From positions 1-56,042 of the forward strand of contig NTKR01000002.1 in the NCBI GenBank assembly GCA_002457065.1: a stretch of 56,042 nt of DNA, read 5' to 3'. This document shows positions 37,352 to 44,527 of the stretch, piece by piece. Below the pieces are notes generated by a model. That model was not told the DNA's origin. It saw only the letters and a program-made list of their open reading frames with translations, and did no database searches. The position numbers and the translations under genes were made by a program. The stretch is from an alpha proteobacterium MED-G10. Lineage in GTDB: Bacteria; Pseudomonadota; Alphaproteobacteria; Methylaequorales; Methylaequoraceae. Position 1 is the first letter of the stretch. Every line of letters starts with the position of its first letter.

Positions 37352-38968
37352 ATGAAAGTACTAATTTTAGGAGGAGGTTTTGGAGGAGTTTATTGCGCAA
37401 GAAGACTTCAAAAAATAAAGAAAAATTCAATGGAAGTTGAGATTATTAGTAATAATAATTATTTTATTTTTCAGCCCCTTCTTCCTGAGGTTGCATCTGG
37501 AACAATCTCTGCAAGTGATGCTGTAACACCCATCAGACAAATGTTACCAAATGTAAAGTTTCGAAATGCAGAAATTCAAAATATTTCTTTAAAGGATAGA
37601 AATGTGAAAATTTTGCAGGGTTTTAGAAGAAGGCAACACACCGTTAATTATGATCACTTAGTAATTGCAATGGGTCAAGAATGTAATTTAGATATTGTTA
37701 AAGGGCTTAAGTATCATTCTCTTACGATGAGAGATCTTAAGGATGCTTATAATGTAAGGAATCATATTTTAAGATGTTTGGAATTAGCTGATGTTACTAA
37801 GGACGAAAAACTTAAAAGACGACTTCTCAATATTGTTATTGTAGGAGGAGGTTTTTCTGGAGTTGAAACTGCAGGAGAGCTGAAAGAAATGACAGACCGA
37901 TTGCTCCCTTATTACAGGAATATAAAAAAGGAGGATCTTAAATTTCACATAGTAGAATATTCAAAAAACCTTTTACCAGAGTTGGGTTACCAAATAGGTG
38001 AGTATACAAAGAAAATCTTTAAAAAAAGAAAGATTAGAATTTACCTTAGTACAGCACTTAAAGAAGTTTCTAAATATAATGCAATATTAGATGACGGTTC
38101 AAAAATTGAAACTAATACTGTAATTTCAACTATTGGATCTACAGCATCTAAACTTGTTGCAAATTCGTCATTACCTTTAAAATATGGAAAGATAGTAACT
38201 GATCAGTTTATGGAAGTTGTTAATTATAAAAACGTTTGGGCCTTAGGAGATGTTGGAATGATTCCTAATGCAGTAAATGGATCAACTGAATTTTCACCAC
38301 CTACAGCACAATTTGCTGTTCGACAGGCAAAATGTTTAGCTAAGAATATAATGCTTAGAGAGTTCAACAGAGACTTGGTAAGATTTAAATACAAATCAAA
38401 AGGATCTTTAGCATCGTTAGGCTCAAAGGTCGGAGTTGGTAAAATTTTTTTCTTTACCGTTAAGGGGTTATTAGGCTGGATAATATGGAGAGCCTTTTAT
38501 TTGACATTTATTCCTTCTGTTCCAACTAAATTACGTGTTTTAGTAAGTTGGATCTTAGAATTTTTTGTACCAAGAAAAGCAGTTTTAACAGAGTCTTTAA
38601 ATAATAAGCCAGTTTCATATGAGATTTATAAAAAAGGTGATATTGTCTTTGAAGAAGGTATGATTGCAGATGGTTTTTATATTGTTAAGGAGGGAGAGTT
38701 TGAAAATATTTTTAGGAAAACCAAAGATGGGAAAATTTTTAAGAAAATTTATAAATCTGGATCGCACTTTGGTTCAAGAGTTATTCTTGAAGGTGGGAGG
38801 AGAACAGGAACGATAAAAGCTAAAAAAAATTCAGTTGTTTTAAAAATAGAAAAAGATAGCTTTAAAATTCTTGCAGAAAATTTTCCAATATTAAGTAGAT
38901 ATTTTAGTAATTATTTACCAAAAACTTTCAAAAAGTTAAATTTAAATGAGATAAATGACAATACTTGA
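37352..38968 (+). CDS. Type II NADH dehydrogenase fused to a cyclic-nucleotide-binding-like domain
   Basis: The first 410 residues are an NDH-2-type FAD/NADH oxidoreductase, which feeds NADH electrons to quinone without pumping protons. FAD and NADH motifs are GGGFGG (7-12) and GGGFSG (165-170), then WALGDVGM and PTAQFAVRQ. A hydrophobic amphipathic segment (LLGWIIWRAFYLTFIPS) should attach it to the membrane. Residues about 425-525 look like a cNMP-binding (CRP-like) beta-barrel: YKKGDIVFEEGMIADGFYIVKEGE, GSHFG and RRTGTIKA. The glutamate that contacts cyclic nucleotide in CRP seems replaced (GSHFGSR against GELG), so the ligand may be different or absent. Confidence 0.88.
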   Translation: MKVLILGGGFGGVYCARRLQKIKKNSMEVEIISNNNYFIFQPLLPEVASGTISASDAVTPIRQMLPNVKFRNAEIQNISLKDRNVKILQGFRRRQHTVNYDHLVIAMGQECNLDIVKGLKYHSLTMRDLKDAYNVRNHILRCLELADVTKDEKLKRRLLNIVIVGGGFSGVETAGELKEMTDRLLPYYRNIKKEDLKFHIVEYSKNLLPELGYQIGEYTKKIFKKRKIRIYLSTALKEVSKYNAILDDGSKIETNTVISTIGSTASKLVANSSLPLKYGKIVTDQFMEVVNYKNVWALGDVGMIPNAVNGSTEFSPPTAQFAVRQAKCLAKNIMLREFNRDLVRFKYKSKGSLASLGSKVGVGKIFFFTVKGLLGWIIWRAFYLTFIPSVPTKLRVLVSWILEFFVPRKAVLTESLNNKPVSYEIYKKGDIVFEEGMIADGFYIVKEGEFENIFRKTKDGKIFKKIYKSGSHFGSRVILEGGRRTGTIKAKKNSVVLKIEKDSFKILAENFPILSRYFSNYLPKTFKKLNLNEINDNT

Positions 38969-39662
38969 TTTTTTTGTAAAAAAAAAAAATAAATCTTCGG
39001 CCATTTACGGAGTTGAGATTCGAAGATCGTCAAAAAGATCTAGAACTATCTCACTAAAGATTAAAGATGGCAAACCAATTTTATCCTGCCCTAATTTTAT
39101 TAATGATAATTATCTAAGAAAGTTAATACTAAAAAAAAAGGAATGGATTGACGGTAATTTAAAAAAAAAAAAAGAAGAAATTATTTTAAAAGAAAACCAG
39201 AATTTCCCAATACTTGGAAAGCTCTACAAAATAAAATTTTTATACAGCGAATCAGAAAAAACAGAAAATATTGATAATGAGATAAATATTTTTTGTAAGA
39301 AAGAATACCAAATGAAAGAAGTTTTTTTAAAGTGGTTGATTCCAAAATCAGAGAAATTTCTTAAAAAAAGGATTTCAATTCTATCTAAAAGGCATAAACT
39401 TTCATTTAAAGATATTTTTGTAAAAAATTACAGATCTAGGTGGGGTTGTTGCAGCAGTGATTCGAAAATTTTTTTAAACTGGAAATTAATTTTAATGCAT
39501 AAAGAGATAATTGATTATGTGATAATCCATGAGTTAACGCATACTCTGGTTCCTAATCATTCTAAATTATTCTGGTTGAATGTTTCAAAATATGATCAAA
39601 ACTACAAGGAAAACAGAAAATGGTTGTCTAGAAATGGTACTAAATTTATAAATTTTGGATAA
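38955..39662 (+). CDS. YgjP-like M48-type metallopeptidase (DUF45)
   Basis: This 235-residue protein has the YgjP/DUF45 pattern: RSSKRSRTISLKIKDG near the start, YRSRWGCCSSDSKIFLNWKL, then the zinc-binding HELTH and NHSKLFW. The more common sequence is HELAH. The substrate is unknown, although family members are predicted cytoplasmic zinc peptidases. It overlaps the NDH-2 stop by 14 bases and ends five bases before a convergent small gene. Confidence 0.88.
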   Translation: MTILDFFVKKKNKSSAIYGVEIRRSSKRSRTISLKIKDGKPILSCPNFINDNYLRKLILKKKEWIDGNLKKKKEEIILKENQNFPILGKLYKIKFLYSESEKTENIDNEINIFCKKEYQMKEVFLKWLIPKSEKFLKKRISILSKRHKLSFKDIFVKNYRSRWGCCSSDSKIFLNWKLILMHKEIIDYVIIHELTHTLVPNHSKLFWLNVSKYDQNYKENRKWLSRNGTKFINFG

Positions 39663-39667
39663 TTGCT

Positions 39668-39877
39668 TTACAGATTTTTTTTGGCGTCAAATATTATTTT
39701 CTTTGCTTTTTCTAAGTCATTTCTGTTTACAAGGATCCTCATTGGAATGGCCGTAATATTGCCTTCAACTGAAGACATTGATTCATCTAATACATAAAAA
39801 TTTATATTACTACTTTCAAGAAGATGTTTTACCCACGAGAGTGTAATATGATTATTAGTTTTTAAAACTGTTTCCAT
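39668..39877 (-). CDS. DUF2007 family small protein
   Basis: This 69-residue protein fits DUF2007: ETVLKTNNHITLSWVKHLLESSNINFYVLDE and MRILVNRNDLEKAKKIIFDA, where a short domain reads neighbouring residues of a partner much like PII-type folds. No function is established. It is a single gene that lies 45 bases beyond tRNA-Arg on the same strand. Confidence 0.75.
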   Translation of the reverse strand: METVLKTNNHITLSWVKHLLESSNINFYVLDESMSSVEGNITAIPMRILVNRNDLEKAKKIIFDAKKNL

Positions 39878-39922
39878 AAGGAAGATCTTATAAAAGATTT
39901 TACTTAAAAAGTATATTTAAAA

Positions 39923-39999
39923 TGGTGCGCCCGAAAGGATTCGAACCTTTAACCTTTTGAGCCGAAATCAAATGCTCTATCCAGTTGAGCTACGGGCGC
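39923..39999 (-). tRNA. tRNA-Arg (anticodon UCG)
   Basis: A 77-base cloverleaf folds with acceptor stem GCGCCCG/CGGGCGC, D-stem GCTC/GAGC, anticodon stem TTTGA/TCAAA, T-stem AAAGG/CCTTT with TTCGAAT loop, and an encoded CCA end. The anticodon loop TTTCGGC gives anticodon UCG, which reads CGA and possibly other CGN arginine codons. G37 follows the anticodon, as usual for codons starting with C. It starts 14 bases after the peptide transporter stop and may be cotranscribed with it. Confidence 0.95.
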
Positions 40000-40013
40000 A
40001 TTGTGTTCATTAT

Positions 40014-41327
40014 TTAGCTATCAATACCGTGTGACATTTTTATCAATCTTTTGTGCAGTGTAATTAAAATTATTCCAACTGTTAGGCAAATAGCAGTTAT
40101 TCCTAAAAAAATGGCTTTTTCACCAAGATGAATAGAATATTGACCTATGGTTCCAGCAAGTTTATTTCCCAATCCAATAGAGGCAAAATAGATACCCATA
40201 ACACTGGCAATTAAATTTCTAGGTGATAGCTTGGTAATGTAAGACAATATCACTGGTGATGCGCATAACTCACCAATCGTGTGAAAAAGATAGGCAAGGA
40301 TCAACCAATACATTGAAGATTTTCCGTAGATCTCAGACTCCTGAGAGGCTAAAAACATAAAAATGAAACCCAAACCCATAATTATAATGCCAACAGAAAT
40401 TTTAAAAATTGATGAACTGATGATTTTCTTTTTTTCTAAGAAAAGCCAGAAAGCAGAGATATGAAATCCTAAAATAATTATCATTAGAGGGTTTATCGAT
40501 TGAAACCAACTTGCCGGTATTTCAAAATTTATAGACTCTAAAAATCTATTAGTCTTTTCAAAGGCATAAATGTTCATTAGACCACCAGCTTGTTCAAAGG
40601 ATGCCCAAAAAATTATTAAAACACAAGATGCAATAATGACTAATTTAATTCTATCTTTTTCTATTTTTGAGAAGTTTAAATTAATTTTAGAGAATTCTTT
40701 TTTTAGTTTTATTGTTTGTTTAATGTTTTTTTTTCCATTTAAGAAAAAACACTGACCAATGAACATTCCAATTCCAGCCAATGAGAATCCATAGTGCCAT
40801 CCATAAACCTCTCCTACATAACCTACAATGAGGCTGGAAAAAAAAGCTCCAAAATTAATTCCAATGTAGAAAATTGTAAAACCCTGATCTCTTCTGTAAT
40901 CGTTTTTTTGATATAGATTGCCAACAAGAGTTGAAATATTAGGTTTTAAGAGCCCAACACCCAGTATTATAAAAGTTAATCCAAAATAAAAAAAAAGTTC
41001 ACCTTTTAATGCCAGGGTAAGGTGACCAACACATAAAAGTGCTCCTCCAATCGACACTGCGTCTTTATTATTTAAAAATCTGTCACCAATTATTCCTCCA
41101 GGAATACAGGCTAAATAAACTAATGCAGTATACCAACCATAAAGAGAAATTGCTTCACTGGTAGACCAACCAAGCCCAGGGTTAAGATCTTGATTTTTTT
41201 CTGAAACTAGATAAAGAACAAGAATTGCCCTCATACCATAATAACTAAATCTTTCCCAAAGCTCTGTTAAAAAAAGCGTTGCAAGTCCCTTTGGATGATT
41301 TTTTATTTCACTAAATAAACCTAACAT
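40014..41327 (-). CDS. POT-family proton-dependent oligopeptide transporter
   Basis: This inner-membrane transporter of the PTR2/POT major-facilitator family imports di- and tripeptides with protons. It has 437 residues, about 12 hydrophobic helices, and the family motif ELWERFSYYGM in helix 1. Other markers are GGIIGDRFL between helices 2 and 3 and the FTIFYIGINFGAF segment in helix 5. It is somewhat shorter than E. coli DtpA (500). It fits a scavenging, osmotrophic lifestyle. Confidence 0.9.
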   Translation of the reverse strand: MLGLFSEIKNHPKGLATLFLTELWERFSYYGMRAILVLYLVSEKNQDLNPGLGWSTSEAISLYGWYTALVYLACIPGGIIGDRFLNNKDAVSIGGALLCVGHLTLALKGELFFYFGLTFIILGVGLLKPNISTLVGNLYQKNDYRRDQGFTIFYIGINFGAFFSSLIVGYVGEVYGWHYGFSLAGIGMFIGQCFFLNGKKNIKQTIKLKKEFSKINLNFSKIEKDRIKLVIIASCVLIIFWASFEQAGGLMNIYAFEKTNRFLESINFEIPASWFQSINPLMIIILGFHISAFWLFLEKKKIISSSIFKISVGIIIMGLGFIFMFLASQESEIYGKSSMYWLILAYLFHTIGELCASPVILSYITKLSPRNLIASVMGIYFASIGLGNKLAGTIGQYSIHLGEKAIFLGITAICLTVGIILITLHKRLIKMSHGIDS

Positions 41328-41345
41328 AACTATTCAACAAGCCTA

Positions 41346-41765
41346 TTATTCTAAATCTTTTAAGTCTTCAAGATGTGTTTTAAGGGCCTTACTACTGAGA
41401 TGAATTTCTATTAAAAAAACAATTATGGCAACTGAAAAAAAACCCAAGGCCACTATAAAAAATATTACTGACCGGTTGATATTGAAGATTCCAACTAAAA
41501 TTGTTATCAGATTAAAAAAAAATGAAAAACCAGAGAATAGTTGCATCAGCTTAACATACATTAGTCTTTTATTTAATATGTCGATTTGAGCTAAATATCT
41601 CATTGCAGATTTATCTCTTTTAGATATTTTTTTATTTATAAATTCATCATGTATTTTTCTAATTAACCTACTTAAAGAAGAATATCTATTATTGAATGAA
41701 ATCATCATAAGGGGAATAGCTGGAAATAAGAATGCAGCGTATGTTAGTTGGAAATTATGAATCAT
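41346..41765 (-). CDS. DUF2721 family membrane protein
   Basis: The 139-residue protein has a hydrophobic N-terminal segment (TYAAFLFPAIPLMMISFNNRYSSLSRLIRKIHDEF), then a charged linker. Two C-terminal membrane helices follow (FFFNLITILVGIF and VIFFIVALGFFSVAIIVFLIEI), matching DUF2721. No function is known. The 180 bases upstream hold the hairpin and short frame described separately, so its expression may depend on them. Confidence 0.75.
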   Translation of the reverse strand: MIHNFQLTYAAFLFPAIPLMMISFNNRYSSLSRLIRKIHDEFINKKISKRDKSAMRYLAQIDILNKRLMYVKLMQLFSGFSFFFNLITILVGIFNINRSVIFFIVALGFFSVAIIVFLIEIHLSSKALKTHLEDLKDLE

Positions 41766-41829
41766 TATTTTTTATAAAATATTATTGACTATCATACAAT
41801 TATTTTGATTACAGTATTCTTAGACAAAC

Positions 41830-41858
41830 TTGGCATAGGATTTGCTTATTTATATACA
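41830..41858 (+). promoter_or_regulatory. Possible sigma-70 promoter on the plus strand in the 41.8-kb gap
   Basis: TTGGCA (41830-41835) and TATACA (41853-41858) are 17 bases apart. A transcript would start near 41865 and run into the hairpin at 41880-41945. No protein gene on this strand lies within 2 kb, so it would drive a non-coding RNA. Confidence 0.4.
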
Positions 41859-41864
41859 TACTGA

Positions 41865-41906
41865 CTATGTGTCAGAAAATTGAACAATGGGAAGGTCTAA
41901 AATCAT
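41865..41906 (-). CDS. Possible 13-codon leader peptide upstream of the DUF2721 gene
   Basis: On the minus strand an ATG at 41906 opens a frame of 13 residues, MILDLPIVQFSDT. It is preceded by a strong GGGAGG site (41914-41919) with seven bases between. Such a strong site is unusual in this window. The start and the site lie in the loop of the hairpin at 41880-41945, which could control access. It may be a leader peptide, or chance. Confidence 0.3.
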   Translation of the reverse strand: MILDLPIVQFSDT

Positions 41907-41945
41907 AATATTTCCTCCCTTATAAAATGAGATCTTCCTGTTCAA
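41880..41945. ncRNA. Long hairpin with a CCUCCC/GGGAGG loop, candidate sRNA or structured leader
   Basis: Arms 41880-41898 and 41930-41945 pair as TTGAACA with TGTTCAA (7 bp) and GGAAGGTCT with AGATCTTCC (9 bp, one G-U). A three-base bulge separates the two stems, and a 31-base loop closes them. On the plus strand the loop shows CCTCCC, an anti-Shine-Dalgarno sequence; on the minus strand it shows GGGAGG and an ATG. It begins right after the stop of the 72-residue gene. It resembles alphaproteobacterial small RNAs with CCUCC loops, but no terminator follows on either strand, so the type and strand are open. Confidence 0.4.
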
Positions 41946-42164
41946 TTAGTCGTTAATATTTTCAATAAATTTTTTAAGCTCATCAAACTTTTCATCTTCA
42001 ATGTCTTTATATGAAACCCCAAACCTATTTTTAATTATTCCACATATATGCGCATAAGGATTCCTTCCCTTTGGATGCATAGGATGAGGAGAAAGTTTTC
42101 CAACTAGAGAATCACCTTGTTCTTGAATGATTTTCCAAATTATTTTTTTATTATTTTCGATCAC
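41946..42164 (-). CDS. Conserved-looking small protein of unknown function
   Basis: I do not recognise a named family. The 72-residue cytoplasmic protein has a striking central motif, GKLSPHPMHPKGRNPYAHI, rich in His, Pro and Gly. It is followed by GVSYKDIEDEKFDELKKFIENI, a likely helix. Such an ordered motif suggests real constraint, perhaps a nucleic-acid or metal-binding role. It abuts the next gene exactly (stop at 42165) and ends at the hairpin. Confidence 0.65.
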   Translation of the reverse strand: MIENNKKIIWKIIQEQGDSLVGKLSPHPMHPKGRNPYAHICGIIKNRFGVSYKDIEDEKFDELKKFIENIND

Positions 42165-42419
42165 TCATCTAAATCCACTATTTGTTCTTCTTCTAGCCTT
42201 TTTTTTTGGTTTAGAAAAGATTTGTATTTTTTTGTCCTCTAAATACTTTTTTGTCTTTTTAATAACATACTTATGCCCAGGTTTTGGTCTTGGAAGTTTT
42301 TTAAAGGTACCGTCATCCTTCATTAAAAAAAAATCTCCATTTTTATCTTGAATAATTTCATCAGCTGATAAAGGAATAAAAAAAAAACAAAATAATACTA
42401 AATTGACTATAATTTTCAT
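42165..42419 (-). CDS. Small exported basic protein of unknown function
   Basis: The 84 residues start with a signal peptide (MKIIVNLVLFCFFFIPLSA). A short region (DEIIQDKNGDFFLMKDDGTFKKL) looks like a beta-hairpin with repeated aspartates. A very basic tail (RPKPGHKYVIKKTKKY to KPKKKARRRTNSG) follows. It should reach the periplasm, and the tail could bind nucleic acid, LPS or peptidoglycan. No family is recognised. Its start overlaps the hydrolase stop by four bases. Confidence 0.65.
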   Translation of the reverse strand: MKIIVNLVLFCFFFIPLSADEIIQDKNGDFFLMKDDGTFKKLPRPKPGHKYVIKKTKKYLEDKKIQIFSKPKKKARRRTNSGFR

Positions 42420-43384
42420 TTGTCCAGTATATGATAAAAAGGTTCATTTAAAAGAGTTTTATATGAGTTTTCATAGTTGTTTTTAATAAAATTATCTTCA
42501 GTGTTTTTAGTCCAGTCTTTAATTTGTCTTAAAATCAATTCGCTATTTATGTCTCTTAGAATCATATGGTAACTTGATTTATAAACAGCTAAATCAATCA
42601 TCTTTCCAAGATTATCATTTATTTCCGGCTCTCTAAGAAGCTCTATAAGAGGCTTTCTTGGAACAATATCATCAATTATAGGAATAAGTAAAAGTGTTTT
42701 ATATGGTGGTTTTTTAAAAAAAAGAATAGCATCATTGTAAGATTTGTCCATTAACTCAACTACACCGTGAAGGCTTTTAATTTTTGGTTTGTGAACAAAG
42801 AATGGATCTTCAGATAATTCTTTTAACATTTTTTGATTATTACTTGCTTTTATTTTAATAACACCCTTTCCTGACAAAGACAGATTAGGAAAAATTTTTG
42901 ATAGTAAATTTAAAGATAAACTTTTAAAAAAATTCCTCTCTGTAAAATTCCATATAGCCGGTGCAATTAAAATTACTCCTTCAACAGGGAGATTTTTTTC
43001 TAAATTTAGTAAGCTTATAAGAATTGCTCCTCCCATACTTTCACCCATCAAAAAAATATCTTTACTTGGATTTTCTTTCTTTAGATTTAATACTTTTTCT
43101 TTTATATCGTTTATGTGATAACTAAGAGGATACCATTCACCTAAATCTTCATTCCTTCCAAAACCTCTAAGGTCAAAGGCAGTCGTATAAATATTGAATT
43201 TTTGAAAGAAATTAGCAGGGATTTTAAAAGAACCAGAGTGATCATTATAACCATGAATGGCTAAAATAATAGCGGCGCTTTTTTTCCTCTCACCCCAGTG
43301 TTTGAAATTAAATATGTAATCTTTAAGGTACTCATCTTTAGTAATCATATCTTGTGTTAATTCACAGCTAAAAAGTGTTAACAA
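42416..43384 (-). CDS. Alpha/beta hydrolase, lysophospholipase-like lipoprotein
   Basis: This serine hydrolase resembles monoacylglycerol lipase/lysophospholipase: AIHGYNDHSGSF, FDLRGFGRNED, nucleophile elbow GESMGG, then the Asp in PIIDDIVPRK and a late His (YKSSYHMIL). From TTG at 43384 it has 322 residues, but the frame upstream encodes KTFKRLISLTI before LLTLFSC, a proper lipoprotein signal. The real start is therefore probably an ATT at 43423 that overlaps the ABC gene. Cys in LFSC would be the lipidation site. It likely acts at the membrane on lipids or esters. Confidence 0.8.
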   Translation of the reverse strand: MLTLFSCELTQDMITKDEYLKDYIFNFKHWGERKKSAAIILAIHGYNDHSGSFKIPANFFQKFNIYTTAFDLRGFGRNEDLGEWYPLSYHINDIKEKVLNLKKENPSKDIFLMGESMGGAILISLLNLEKNLPVEGVILIAPAIWNFTERNFFKSLSLNLLSKIFPNLSLSGKGVIKIKASNNQKMLKELSEDPFFVHKPKIKSLHGVVELMDKSYNDAILFFKKPPYKTLLLIPIIDDIVPRKPLIELLREPEINDNLGKMIDLAVYKSSYHMILRDINSELILRQIKDWTKNTEDNFIKNNYENSYKTLLNEPFYHILDK

Positions 43385-43398
43385 AATAGTTAAAGAAA

Positions 43399-44313
43399 TT
43401 AGTCTTTTAAAAGTTTTATGAATATATCCTCTAAATCTGAATCTTTTGTTGATATTTCCCTCAATTTAAATTTTTTCTCTACAAAAATTTTTATAATATC
43501 TGCTGTGCTTATTTTGCTTTTTTTAAACTTTAGGGTCAATGATTTATCATTTTTTTCAATACAATACTTTTTTATTTCTTTTGGTATCGATTTTAGAGGT
43601 TCTGAGAAATCAATACGTAATTCCTTTTCATCTAAAAGCTGCATAAATTTGTCTTTTCTATCACAGGCAATTACCTTACCTTTATTTATCACAGCAATTC
43701 TGTCACATAAGATTTCAGCTTCTTTTAAATAATGTGTTGTAAGGATGATGGTAACTCCTTGCTTATTTAAATTTCTAATGGAATCCCAAAGTTTTCCTCG
43801 TAATTCTACATCAACTCCAGCCGTTGGTTCGTCTAAAATTAAAAGTGGTGGGTTATGAACCATTGCCTTAGCGACCATTAACCTCCTTTTCATTCCCCCA
43901 GATAAACTCCTCGAGTAAGCTTTTGCTTTATCTAGCAAATCTAGATCTTTTAAGATTTCCAGGTTTCTATTCATATTTTTTTTTACACCGTAAAGACCAG
44001 ACTGGATATCCATAATCTGTATGGGTGAGAAAAAAGGGTCAATATTTATCTCTTGTGGAACCACTCCAATATTTCCTCTAACCGTTTTTGGATCCTCATC
44101 TAGATCTACCCCGCAAACGTTTACTTTTCCTGAAGTCTTATTTGTCAATCCAGATAAAATATTAATGAAAGTACTTTTACCAGCACCATTTGGGCCAAGC
44201 AAACCAAAAATCGATCCTGAGTTGATAGATAAGTTAATGTGGTCTAGGGCCAAAGAGCTTCCCGAGGAGTATTTCTTAGTTAAACTAACAACATCTATTA
44301 TTTTGTTTTCCAT
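43399..44313 (-). CDS. ABC transporter ATP-binding protein (ABC-2 exporter type)
   Basis: This ATPase has Walker A GPNGAGKST, the signature LSGGMKRRL, Walker B LLILDEPTAGVD and the His switch TTH. The C-terminal 80 residues resemble the regulatory tail of DrrA/CcmA-like exporter ATPases. The ATG at 44313 gives 304 residues; the frame can extend to 44355. No membrane permease gene is adjacent: downstream is the lipoprotein hydrolase, and upstream is a divergent gene. Its permease must be elsewhere. Confidence 0.9.
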   Translation of the reverse strand: MENKIIDVVSLTKKYSSGSSLALDHINLSINSGSIFGLLGPNGAGKSTFINILSGLTNKTSGKVNVCGVDLDEDPKTVRGNIGVVPQEINIDPFFSPIQIMDIQSGLYGVKKNMNRNLEILKDLDLLDKAKAYSRSLSGGMKRRLMVAKAMVHNPPLLILDEPTAGVDVELRGKLWDSIRNLNKQGVTIILTTHYLKEAEILCDRIAVINKGKVIACDRKDKFMQLLDEKELRIDFSEPLKSIPKEIKKYCIEKNDKSLTLKFKKSKISTADIIKIFVEKKFKLREISTKDSDLEDIFIKLLKD

Positions 44314-44368
44314 TTTATAAAATAAAGTTATATTTTTTTTATAAAAATGCGACAATTAATTAAATCAA

Positions 44369-44527
44369 ATGGAAAGTAACGAATTCACAGATATAAAATA
44401 TATAAGAGACTCAAAAGTAAGTTGTAGTGGTAATCATTGGTCAGCTCATCCACTTATATATTTAGACTTGTCTTCAGAGGAAATTGTAAGTTGCCCTTAT
44501 TGTGGACAAAGATTTAAAAGAAAATGA
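44369..44527 (+). CDS. zf-CHCC zinc-finger mini-protein
   Basis: A 52-residue protein with Cys19-x7-His27-x14-Cys42-x2-Cys45 (CSGNHWSAHP and VSCPYCGQRF) matches the zf-CHCC family, related to the NDUFS6 accessory subunit of complex I. Homologues are common in alphaproteobacteria. The ATG overlaps no other gene, and the stop overlaps the polA ATG (ATGA). Its role here may be linked to respiratory complex I, but that is family knowledge, not shown by this context. Confidence 0.8.
   Translation: MESNEFTDIKYIRDSKVSCSGNHWSAHPLIYLDLSSEEIVSCPYCGQRFKRK

Noticed and set aside
41831-41846. Sigma-54 type promoter (TTGGCATAGGATTTGCT)
   Set aside because: It matches the GG/GC spacing but differs from consensus at several places, overlaps a better sigma-70 arrangement, and there is no upstream activator site or evidence for rpoN in the window.
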